Below are positions 50,502-58,396 of a stretch of DNA of 64,000 bases, one piece after another. The notes below the pieces were generated by a model. The model ran no database searches, was not told the DNA's origin, and saw nothing but the letters and a program-made list of their open reading frames with translations. The stretch is taken from contig DIHE01000005.1 in NCBI GenBank assembly GCA_002420005.1, positions 72,521 to 136,520 of the forward strand, in the 5' to 3' direction. A program made the position numbers and the translations under genes. Numbering within the stretch: position 1 is the first letter of the stretch; each line of letters begins with the position of its first letter. Source of the DNA: Holophagales bacterium UBA5704. GTDB lineage: Bacteria; Acidobacteriota; Thermoanaerobaculia; Multivoradales; UBA5704.

Positions 50502-51439
50502 AGAAGGGCCTCCACACAGAAGGCCGAGGTGGACGAGATCGAGTCGGTGAGCAGAAACACGTGGTCTCCGGGCTCCAGGCCGCCGGAGTCCGCGAGATCC
50601 CGCAGATTGATCAACAGATCCCCGGCCACCGCGTGCGCCAGCCGGGGAATGTTGTCGTAAAAGCCCAGCTCGGCCGGAAAGCCGCTCAAGCCGACGAACG
50701 TCCTGGCGATCTCGCGGTTGTAGTTGTTGGTGATCACCCGGCGGAACCGCGCCGGCTCGAGCCCGGTCTGCGCGAGCAGCCGCTTCGCCACCGTGCGGAC
50801 GTTGCGGAACTTGCCCATCTCCATCTGGAGATCGCCGGGCCGCGCGGCCTCCGCGAGCTGCCGCTGCTCCGGAGCGTTCTCCTGCACGATACCCAGGAGG
50901 TCGAACGCCCCGGCGCCGGGCGGCACGACCAGACAGCTCACCGCGGAATCGCTGCGCACCGACATCTCGGGCCGCATCCGGCGCCCGCCGGGCCGCTTCG
51001 GCGCCTTGTCGACGCTCACCACCATCACCCGGCGGGCGGCGCCGGAGAGCAGCAGCGACGACGCGACGCGCAAGCCGGTCACCAGGTTCGCACACTGCGA
51101 CAACGCGAGGCCGATCGGGTAGGCGGCGGTCAGCCCGGTGGCGCGGAGAAGCTCGTTCACCTCGTCCGCCTGCACCACCTCGTCGCGCTCATGGCTCTCT
51201 CCCAGGTACAGAAGAAAATCGATCTCCCCGGGCGCCACGCCGGCGAGGTCCAGCGTCTTCTGCACACTCGCCCGCGCCAGGTCCACCGAGCGGAGGTCCG
51301 ATGCCGCATGGTGCTCGAGCCCCGCCAGCCGGTAGAGCTCCAGGGCCCGGGGATCGTCGGCCAGGAAATCGACCTGATCGATCGGCCGGATCTCCCCCAG
51401 CTCGCCGGCGAGACCCAGCAGGGAGCCCAGCCGCGCCAT
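50498..51439 (-). CDS. KAS III-like (FabH family) condensing enzyme
   Basis: 313 residues with a thiolase fold. The presumed nucleophile Cys116 lies in GLALSQCANLVTGLRVA, and NNYNREIARTF supplies the Asn region. I do not see the usual histidine motif before it, so the activity may be acyl transfer rather than decarboxylative condensation. ATG 51439 follows immediately after the TAG of the aldo/keto reductase gene. It may acylate or extend the carrier-bound intermediate of the cluster. Confidence 0.8.
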   Translation of the reverse strand: MARLGSLLGLAGELGEIRPIDQVDFLADDPRALELYRLAGLEHHAASDLRSVDLARASVQKTLDLAGVAPGEIDFLLYLGESHERDEVVQADEVNELLRATGLTAAYPIGLALSQCANLVTGLRVASSLLLSGAARRVMVVSVDKAPKRPGGRRMRPEMSVRSDSAVSCLVVPPGAGAFDLLGIVQENAPEQRQLAEAARPGDLQMEMGKFRNVRTVAKRLLAQTGLEPARFRRVITNNYNREIARTFVGLSGFPAELGFYDNIPRLAHAVAGDLLINLRDLADSGGLEPGDHVFLLTDSISSTSAFCVEALL

Positions 51440-52483
51440 CTAGGGGTCCTCCTCGCGCCGCCGGTGGTTCTCGATCGACTCCCAGGTGCCGCCGAACAGG
51501 TAGTGGCGCACCGCGCCGAGCCGCAGATGATCGTGCGGAAAACCCAGCTCGACCTCGGTCGCGCGGTCGAGGCGCCGCACGTCGCCCGCGGCGAGCCGCA
51601 CCTCCAGGCACTGCAGGTTCTCGCGCAGCTGTGCGGCCGTGCGGGCGCCGAACACCGGGATCAGGCCACGTCCGCGCAGCCAGTTGAGCGCCACGTGCAC
51701 CGGCCGGCACCCGAGGCGCTCGGCGATCTGCACCACCCGGCGGGTGATGCTCCGGCTCCGCCGGTTGAGCCGGGGGGTGCCGGGTTTCATCACCAGGCGC
51801 CCGCTCTCCGGCTGCGGGAGGGCATACTTGCCGCTGAGCGCACCGCCGGCGAGGGGACCCCAGGCGGTCACTGCGAGATCCAGCGCCCGGGCCATCGGCA
51901 GGAGATCGCGATCCGCGGTGCGCTGCAACAGGTTGTATTCCACCTGCATCCCGACGAACGGCGTCCAGCCGCGCACCTCGGCCAGCATGTTGGCACCGGA
52001 AATGATCCAGGCCGGAGTGTTGGAGATCCCGAGATAGAGCAGCTTGCCGGCGCGGACGAGGTCATCCAGCGAGCGCATCACCTCGTCGACCGGCGTCGTG
52101 AAGTCCCAGGCGTGAAGGTACAGGAGGTCGAGGTAGTCGGTCTGCAAGCGCCGCAGGCTTCCCTCGACCGACTGGACCAGGTTCTTGCGGTGGTTGCCGC
52201 CGCTGTTGGGATCGCCCGGCCGATCGTAGAGCGAGTATTTGGTGGCGAGGACGACCTCCTGGCGCACCGGCCGGACGAGCGCGCCGAGGATCTCCTCGCT
52301 GCGCCCGCCGGCATAGAAGTTCGCCGTGTCGAAAAAATTCCCGCCCGCCGCGCGAAACGCCGCGAAGAGGCGCTCGCACTCGGCGCGATCGGCACCATGG
52401 CCCGTGTCTTCGCCGAAGGTCATCGTCCCGAGGCAAAGCTCCGAGACCCGCAGGCCGCTTCTGCCCAGCAGCTTGTACTTCAT
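51440..52483 (-). CDS. aldo/keto reductase
   Basis: 347 residues, a TIM-barrel NADPH-dependent oxidoreductase. The start YKLLGRSGLRVSELCLGTMT, FFDTANFYAGGRSEE with Asp and Tyr of the tetrad, ATKYSLYDRP with Lys, and LLYLHAWD with His are all present. GGAGG lies 6 nt before the ATG. It is the first gene of the leftward biosynthetic operon. It could reduce the aldehyde released by the NRPS reductase domain or tailor the product. Confidence 0.9.
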   Translation of the reverse strand: MKYKLLGRSGLRVSELCLGTMTFGEDTGHGADRAECERLFAAFRAAGGNFFDTANFYAGGRSEEILGALVRPVRQEVVLATKYSLYDRPGDPNSGGNHRKNLVQSVEGSLRRLQTDYLDLLYLHAWDFTTPVDEVMRSLDDLVRAGKLLYLGISNTPAWIISGANMLAEVRGWTPFVGMQVEYNLLQRTADRDLLPMARALDLAVTAWGPLAGGALSGKYALPQPESGRLVMKPGTPRLNRRSRSITRRVVQIAERLGCRPVHVALNWLRGRGLIPVFGARTAAQLRENLQCLEVRLAAGDVRRLDRATEVELGFPHDHLRLGAVRHYLFGGTWESIENHRRREEDP

Positions 52484-52528
52484 GCCCGCCCTCCAGCCGG
52501 CAAGTGTCTCCCTCCTGGCGTCGCACGG

Positions 52529-52558
52529 ATCGTAGTCGAGTCAGGACCGGCGGCGCAA
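52529..52558 (-). promoter_or_regulatory. putative promoter of the biosynthetic operon
   Basis: TACGAT (52529-52534) and TTGCGC (52553-52558) on the minus strand are 18 bp apart and read toward the aldo/keto reductase gene. The leader would be about 40 nt with a good GGAGG. Since the genes downstream overlap or abut, this may drive the entire cluster to 38.9 kb. Confidence 0.45.
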
Positions 52559-52596
52559 GAACGGCCACGGGCCGCGGCGGTGCGGGACCCTTCTGT

Positions 52597-52602
52597 TAGA
52601 AT
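52597..52602 (+). promoter_or_regulatory. extended -10 (TGTTAGAAT) of the P-type ATPase gene
   Basis: TAGAAT is preceded by TGT, an extended -10, and ends 7 nt before ATG 52610. There is no -35-like sequence at the expected distance and no Shine-Dalgarno sequence. It fits a leaderless transcript. Confidence 0.5.
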
Positions 52603-52609
52603 GCCGCAA

Positions 52610-54772
52610 ATGGACGATCACCGCCGCCGTCGGGGATCCCCTCCTGAAGCCTGGACGGTGCGCAGCGCGATTCCCGGCCGGATCCGGCTGCGCCATCCCC
52701 TGCTCTCCCGGTCGCAGCGTGCCGCCGAGCACGTCGAGCGGGTGCTGTTCGAGACGGACGAGGTTCTCCACGCCTCGCTCAATCCCCTCACCGGCAGCGT
52801 GCTGATCCGCCACGATGGACGACTCGGGGTCGACGGGCTGCTGGAGCGGCTCAACGACGGGCTGGCCGCCGCTCTCTGCGGGTGCCGCGGCTCCGGGCTC
52901 GATCGGTCGGCACCGCGGACGCTCGACCGGGCCGGCTTTCAGCTCACCCTGTCCAGCTGCTCCGTCGTCCTGTCGGTCTGCGCCGCCACGAGCCCGTTCC
53001 TGGCTCCGGCGTCATGGGCGATGGCCGCCCTGGCAGCCGGCCATGTGTTCTACCGGGCTTTTGCGGCGCTGTTCCGGGAAAGGAAGATCCGGGTCGACGT
53101 GCTCGACGCCACCGTGATCGGCCTCGCGCTCGGTTATGGCAAGACCTTCGCCGGCGCCTTCATGGTCTGGGCCGTGGACGTGGGCGACGTCCTGCTCGCC
53201 GGCTCCATGCGCGTCTCGCGGCTCCGGCTGTCGGAGATCTTCGGCAGGGATGTCCGCAAAGCCCGCCGGCTCGTCGACGGCGCCGAGATCGAGGGGAACG
53301 TCGAGAGCTTGCAGCCCGGCGACCGGATCGTGGTGCGCTCCGGAGAGCAGATTCCGGTGGACGGCGTGGTCCTCTGGGGCGAGGCGGTGGTCGACCAGCA
53401 CGTGCTCACCGGCGAGCTCGTGCCGGTCGAACGGGCCACCGGGGAGGACGTGCTGGCGAAAACCTTGCTTCTCGCCGGCAAGATCGCCGTCGAGGTACGC
53501 CGCACGGGTGGCGCCACCAGGGCCGTTCAGATCGTGCGGATCATCGAAGGCGCCCTCGAGCAGAAGGTCCGGCTGCAATCGGCGGCCGAGGATTTCGCCG
53601 ACCGGATGGTCCTCCCCACCCTCGGGCTCGGCGGTCTGGGTCTCGCGCTCTCCGGGCCGGGGGCGATGATGGCGGTGATCAATGCCGATTTCGGCACCGG
53701 CGTCCGGATCGCGGCGCCCGCGGCCCTGCTCGCGGCGCTGTCGCGGGCGGCGAGAAGCGGCATCCTGGTCAAGAACGGCTCGATCCTGGAGTCGATCCAC
53801 CAGGTGGATGCCGTGATCTTCGACAAGACCGGGACGTTGACGGCCGAGGTGCCGGTGGTCGCAGCGATCGTCCCCTGCGATTCCGCGTTCGACGAGGACC
53901 GCCTCCTTTCGTATGCCGCCTGCGCCGAGCAACGATTCAGCCACCCGATCGCCCGGGCGATCCGGCGGCAAGCGCTGCAGGCGGGCGTCGTACCGCCGCC
54001 CGTCGACGACTCGCACTATCGAGTGGGGATGGGCATCGAGGTCGCGATCGACGGCGAGCAGGTCCTGGTCGGGAGCCGGCGCTTTCTGGAGCGCTCCGGG
54101 ATCGCCACCGCAGGAATGGCCGAGCACCTGGCGAAGCTCGACGCCGCCGGCAACTCCGCGGTCTTCGTGGCGGTCGCCGGGCGGCTCGCCGGCCTTCTCG
54201 AGCTCCGCGCCTCGCCCCGGCCGGAGACCCGCGACCTGGTCCGCCGTCTTCACGAGGTGCATGGGATCCGCGACGTGCACCTCCTCTCCGGCGACCAGGA
54301 GGCGGCGACGCGCAGCCTGGCGGATCTGCTGGGATTCCGGCACTACTCGGCCGAAGTTCTCCCGGCGGAGAAGGCCGCCTGGGTCCGGCGGTTGCAGGAT
54401 CGCGGGCTCAAGGTGGCGATGGTCGGCGACGGGATCAACGACGCCGCGGCGCTCAGCCAGGCGGATTACTCCATTTCGCTGCGCGGCGCCGCGGACGTCG
54501 CCACCGACGTGGCGGACGTGATCTTCATGGACGGTGGCCTCACCCATCTCGAGCTGCTCTTCGAGATCTCGCGGGACCTCCGGCGCCGGGTGGAGCGGAG
54601 CATCTGGCTGACCGCGGTCCCCAATTCCCTCTGCATCACCGGAGCGCTGGCCGGCGTCTTCGGCTTGGGCAGCTCGCTCGTTCTCAACAACGTGTTCAAT
54701 CTGCTGGCGATCGGAAGCACGATGGTGCCGCAGGGGGACACCCCCCTCACGCCCCCTCCCCCACCAGCGTAA
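52610..54772 (+). CDS. P1B-like P-type ATPase with HMA-like N-domain and no CPC motif
   Basis: 720 residues. An HMA-like domain (VRSAIPGRIRLRHPLLSRSQ, LNPLTGSVLIRHDG; ~15-75) lacks a CXXC. The ATPase core has HVLTGELVPVERA (TGE loop), DKTGTLTAEVP (phosphorylated Asp) and MVGDGINDAAALSQADYS (hinge). In the helix that carries CPC in copper or zinc pumps the sequence is DFGTGVRIAAP, so the CPC is replaced by FGT and metal specificity is open. ATG 52610 follows an extended -10 by 7 nt. Its last 26 bp overlap the tail of the convergent histidine kinase gene. Confidence 0.88.
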   Translation: MDDHRRRRGSPPEAWTVRSAIPGRIRLRHPLLSRSQRAAEHVERVLFETDEVLHASLNPLTGSVLIRHDGRLGVDGLLERLNDGLAAALCGCRGSGLDRSAPRTLDRAGFQLTLSSCSVVLSVCAATSPFLAPASWAMAALAAGHVFYRAFAALFRERKIRVDVLDATVIGLALGYGKTFAGAFMVWAVDVGDVLLAGSMRVSRLRLSEIFGRDVRKARRLVDGAEIEGNVESLQPGDRIVVRSGEQIPVDGVVLWGEAVVDQHVLTGELVPVERATGEDVLAKTLLLAGKIAVEVRRTGGATRAVQIVRIIEGALEQKVRLQSAAEDFADRMVLPTLGLGGLGLALSGPGAMMAVINADFGTGVRIAAPAALLAALSRAARSGILVKNGSILESIHQVDAVIFDKTGTLTAEVPVVAAIVPCDSAFDEDRLLSYAACAEQRFSHPIARAIRRQALQAGVVPPPVDDSHYRVGMGIEVAIDGEQVLVGSRRFLERSGIATAGMAEHLAKLDAAGNSAVFVAVAGRLAGLLELRASPRPETRDLVRRLHEVHGIRDVHLLSGDQEAATRSLADLLGFRHYSAEVLPAEKAAWVRRLQDRGLKVAMVGDGINDAAALSQADYSISLRGAADVATDVADVIFMDGGLTHLELLFEISRDLRRRVERSIWLTAVPNSLCITGALAGVFGLGSSLVLNNVFNLLAIGSTMVPQGDTPLTPPPPPA

Positions 54773-56753
54773 AGAAGAACGTCGAGCCGCGGCCGGGCAT
54801 GCTCTCGGCACAGAGTGTGCCGCCGAGGATCTCGGTGAGCCGTTTGGCGAGAGCCAGGCCGAGGCCTGCGCCGCCATGCTCGCGGGTGAGGGAGCTCTCC
54901 AGCTGATGAAAGGCGGCGAAAAGCCTTTCCAGATTCTCCGGCTCGATCCCGATGCCCGTGTCGGTGACCGCAAAGCAGGCTTCCCAGCGCTTCCCCTCCA
55001 AAGGCCGGAACGTGAGCTTGACGCGCACCTCGCCACGGGGCGTGAATTTGACTGCGTTGTCCAGCAGGAGCAGAAGGATCTGCCGGGTGCGGGCACCATC
55101 GCCGATCAACATCTCCGGGGCTCCCGGAGTGACGGCTTGATGCAGCTCCAGGCCTTTGCGCTCTGCCAAAGGAGCGATGATCGCCAGGCTCTCGCGCAGC
55201 ACCGTCGCCGGAGAGAACGGCGCCCGTTCGACCTCACCGCCTCCGGACTCCATCTCGGAATAGTCCAGGACCCGGCCGATCAGCGCCAGAAGCTCTTCAC
55301 TGCTCGACCGCAGGGTCGCCAGGTAGCTTCCCTGCTCGGGGGTGAGCCGGGTCGTCTCCAGGAGCGTCGTCATGCCGAGGATGGCGTTCATCGGCGTGCG
55401 GATCTCATGGCTCATGTTGGTCAGGAAATGGCTCTTGGCGCGATGGGCGCTCAGCGCCTCCCGGTTGGCGGCGAGCAGCGCGGCGGTGCGTTCCCGCACC
55501 TGGTCTTCCAGATGCAGACGCAGCCCGTCGAGCTCGGCATGGACGCGCCGGAACCGGTCGGAATGCGCCCAATCCATGGCCACCAGCACGGCGGCGAAGC
55601 CGAACGGGGAGAGCGCGACGCCCCCCCAGCCCCAGGGGAAGGCCCGGCGGGCCACCTCGAGGGCCTGCACCGCCACCAGGACGAGCGCCCCCAGGGCCAT
55701 CGTCCGCGCCTCGGCATCGCCGCGCCGCATCTCCTGGACGAGGAGGATCGCGGCGGCGACCAGAAGGAGGGCCAGCCAGAGCCCCCGTGCCGGCTGGCTG
55801 ACCAGCACCAGGCGCAGGGAAGGCACCGCCCCGACCAGCAGGGCGAGCAGAACGTGCGAGAGCTGGTAGGCGCGGAGCCCGCGGGCGATCGGCCGGTTGA
55901 AGAAGGTCCACAGAAACTGAAGGCCGAAAGCGGCGGACAGGTGCCCGCTCAGATCGCTCAGCCGCACCGCCAGGTCGTAGCGGCCGGTGATCTCGTAGAT
56001 CCAATAGGAGCTGGCGAGCGTGTTGAGGGCGAATCCGAGCGTCATCAACCCGAACCAGAGGTGCTCCCTCTGCCGCCGGCGGCGCCCATAGAGGAGGAGG
56101 TGGTTCAGGACCGCGGCGAGGCATAGCCCGGACAGCAGAAGAAGCGGCAGATCCCCGCGCAGGCGCCGGCTCGACGCGACTTCGATCCGGTCGGCGAGAG
56201 CCGGCTCGCTCCCCAGGAGGACCTCCGCCACCGGTGCGGCGTCCGGCCGCCGATCCGAAAGCCAACCGATCCGCCGCACGCGCAGCGCGAGATCCACCCG
56301 GCCGTCCTCGACGGTCTCGGCGGGGAGGCTGAAAACCTCGGACACGGGGCGAACGACACCACCGGCCCAGCCCTGAGAGCTGCCGACGAGGCGCCCGCCC
56401 GCGTACACTTCGTACCCACCATAGCTCGACGGGCCGAGGAGCAGGCCGAGACGGCCCTCGCGGGCGGCGAGCTGCGCCTCCGCATCGAGCGGCAGGCGGG
56501 CCCGCAGCCAGACCACTCCGTCATACCCAGCCAAGCCGAGCTCCTGCCAGGTGGCCGGGAACCTCTCCACCCGCCCACCGGCTTCACCCGGCGCCGGGTC
56601 CGCCCGGCGCGGGTCGTCGCCGCGCTGCAACGTCCAGCGGCCGCTCCGGCCGACGGCGGGAGCCGCCGACAGGCCGAGGAGAAGAAGAAATCCGGCGATC
56701 CCGCGGAGCGCCGCGCAATGGACGCCGCCACAGCGGCGAAGGAATGGGGGCAT
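54747..56753 (-). CDS. membrane histidine kinase with 7TMR-DISM-like sensor
   Basis: 668 residues. It has a signal peptide (AALRGIAGFLLLLGLSAAPA), a beta-rich extracytoplasmic domain (~40-190) like the DISM sensor of 7TMR proteins, about seven transmembrane helices (~200-400), a HisKA domain with phosphorylated His in SHEIRTPMNAILGM, and an ATPase with N-box LLLLLLDNAVKFTP, G1 DTGIGIEPENL and G2 GGAGLGLALAKRL. No receiver domain or response regulator gene is nearby. ATG 56753 follows TATACT by 9 nt. Signal unknown; 7TMR-DISM kinases often sense carbohydrates. Confidence 0.88.
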   Translation of the reverse strand: MPPFLRRCGGVHCAALRGIAGFLLLLGLSAAPAVGRSGRWTLQRGDDPRRADPAPGEAGGRVERFPATWQELGLAGYDGVVWLRARLPLDAEAQLAAREGRLGLLLGPSSYGGYEVYAGGRLVGSSQGWAGGVVRPVSEVFSLPAETVEDGRVDLALRVRRIGWLSDRRPDAAPVAEVLLGSEPALADRIEVASSRRLRGDLPLLLLSGLCLAAVLNHLLLYGRRRRQREHLWFGLMTLGFALNTLASSYWIYEITGRYDLAVRLSDLSGHLSAAFGLQFLWTFFNRPIARGLRAYQLSHVLLALLVGAVPSLRLVLVSQPARGLWLALLLVAAAILLVQEMRRGDAEARTMALGALVLVAVQALEVARRAFPWGWGGVALSPFGFAAVLVAMDWAHSDRFRRVHAELDGLRLHLEDQVRERTAALLAANREALSAHRAKSHFLTNMSHEIRTPMNAILGMTTLLETTRLTPEQGSYLATLRSSSEELLALIGRVLDYSEMESGGGEVERAPFSPATVLRESLAIIAPLAERKGLELHQAVTPGAPEMLIGDGARTRQILLLLLDNAVKFTPRGEVRVKLTFRPLEGKRWEACFAVTDTGIGIEPENLERLFAAFHQLESSLTREHGGAGLGLALAKRLTEILGGTLCAESMPGRGSTFFFTLVGEGA

Positions 56754-56762
56754 GCTGCCGGA

Positions 56763-56768
56763 AGTATA
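56763..56768 (-). promoter_or_regulatory. -10 hexamer TATACT of the histidine kinase gene
   Basis: TATACT ends 9 nt before ATG 56753, within the 29-bp gap after the glycosyltransferase gene. This gives the kinase its own probable leaderless transcript. Confidence 0.5.
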
Positions 56769-56782
56769 ACGCCCGGCGAGCC

Positions 56783-58381
56783 CTACCGCATCGGCGGCTG
56801 CCGCTTTTTGCGCACGCGCTCCAGATCCCACACCACCACCCACCGATCCGTGTGGTCCGGATCCCCCCAGGCGCGGCGGAGACGGCGGATCATGTCGGGA
56901 CCGACGCGCCGGAACATCGGGCTCAGGCGCGGCAGCACCTGCGGCTGTGGAAAGGCCACAGGCTCCGCCCAGCGCGCCTCTTCCGCGCCCAGGTCGCGAT
57001 GGACCACGAGCCAACGTGCCCGGCTGGCCAGGAAAGTGCTCGGATCGGCCGGGACCTGGTTGTCGAGGTCCAGCCGGGGATCGTCCAGCACCTTCCGGGG
57101 AGAGGAGACGACCACCTCGCGGCCATGGACCTCTTGATAGAGATAGAGACTCCGGTTGACCCGCCAAATCGAGATCCAGGGAAACTCCAGGACCGCCTCC
57201 GAGCCACCATCCGCCGCCAGCTTGCGGTAGAACGCCGGCACCTGCCGGGGCCGCGGCACCGGCCGCGCCGCGAAGAAACCGAGATGGTCGTTGTGGTGGG
57301 GAAACGAGGTCCGCCAGTGCGCCCGCTCGGCCAGCGGCCCGGCCGCCACCAGCACCGCCAGTGCACCGGCTGCGAGGAGCGGCGCCGCGCGGCCCCTGCC
57401 CAACGCGACGGCCGGCCCGAGCAGCACCCAGGGGAGCACCACCAGGAGGTACCGGTGCAGGACGAGAGGGGACTGATACCCCTCCGGTGCGAGCCAGAGC
57501 AACCCGGCGAGATGCCCCAGAGCCACGGTCGCGACGTAGAGAGCCAGCCGGCGCTCCGAGCGGGCGAGGAGGATGCATCCCACCGCCGCCACCAGCCAGA
57601 AGGCGGCCGTCACCCAAACCCGGCGGCTCCCCGCAAAGAGCTGCAACACGTCCCAGGCGGCCGCGAGGCCGACACCGCTCGACGCCTGTTTGGAGAGGAT
57701 CAGGAACAGGAGCGATTCGAGCGCCGGTACGAGGAACGCCAGAAAGGCCAGCCCGGTCGCCAGCCCCAGCCCCAAGAGAGCCCGCAGGCGCTGCGTGGTC
57801 CGGTGGACGAGAAGGTCGGCGACGGCGAACAGAAACGGCGCGACGACGAAGGTGGCTGCGCCCAGATGGAACCAGGCCGCCAGGGCCGCCAGCCCGACGT
57901 AGACGGCCCCCATCCGCCACGACGGCCGCCGCCACCAGGCCTCGAAGGCCGCCACCGCGCCGAAACCCAGCAGGACCACCGGCGCATACGAGCGGGCGAT
58001 CCGGCTGTAGATCACCAGCCCCGGCGAGAGGGCCAGGAGCCCGGCGAACACCAGCGCCGGGCCGCGGCCGATCCGCCACGCCGCCCAGGCCGGAGCGACG
58101 AGGAGAAGAAGCGCGCCGGACACCACGGCCGGCAGCCGGAGCATCTGCTCGTCCGGACGGACGCCGGCATCGAGCAACATCCGCCAGAACGCGGTCAGCG
58201 GGATGCAGTTGTCGGTGAGCTCATAGGTGACGAGGATGTGGGAGACCGGCCGGCCCAGAGCGGAACGGACGGAGTGCACCTCGTCGTCGCCGAGCACCTG
58301 GGCGCCAAGGTTCCAGAGGCGCGGCAGGAGGCCGAGGCCACAGAGGACGATCAGACCGGCGATGAACGGGGTCCGCCGCAT
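56783..58381 (-). CDS. ArnT/GT39-like membrane glycosyltransferase
   Basis: 532 residues with about ten transmembrane helices. The first loop contains LGDDEVHSVRSAL, matching the acidic catalytic motif of ArnT/PMT-type (GT-C) enzymes that use polyprenyl-phosphate sugars. The C-terminal ~150 residues form an extracytoplasmic domain (WISIWRVNRSLYLYQEV). A weak TATCTT lies 6 nt before the ATG. The previous gene (penicillin acylase) ends 15 nt upstream. The acceptor could be a lipid or protein. Confidence 0.8.
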   Translation of the reverse strand: MRRTPFIAGLIVLCGLGLLPRLWNLGAQVLGDDEVHSVRSALGRPVSHILVTYELTDNCIPLTAFWRMLLDAGVRPDEQMLRLPAVVSGALLLLVAPAWAAWRIGRGPALVFAGLLALSPGLVIYSRIARSYAPVVLLGFGAVAAFEAWWRRPSWRMGAVYVGLAALAAWFHLGAATFVVAPFLFAVADLLVHRTTQRLRALLGLGLATGLAFLAFLVPALESLLFLILSKQASSGVGLAAAWDVLQLFAGSRRVWVTAAFWLVAAVGCILLARSERRLALYVATVALGHLAGLLWLAPEGYQSPLVLHRYLLVVLPWVLLGPAVALGRGRAAPLLAAGALAVLVAAGPLAERAHWRTSFPHHNDHLGFFAARPVPRPRQVPAFYRKLAADGGSEAVLEFPWISIWRVNRSLYLYQEVHGREVVVSSPRKVLDDPRLDLDNQVPADPSTFLASRARWLVVHRDLGAEEARWAEPVAFPQPQVLPRLSPMFRRVGPDMIRRLRRAWGDPDHTDRWVVVWDLERVRKKRQPPMR

Positions 58382-58396
58382 GCCAGGAAGATATCC

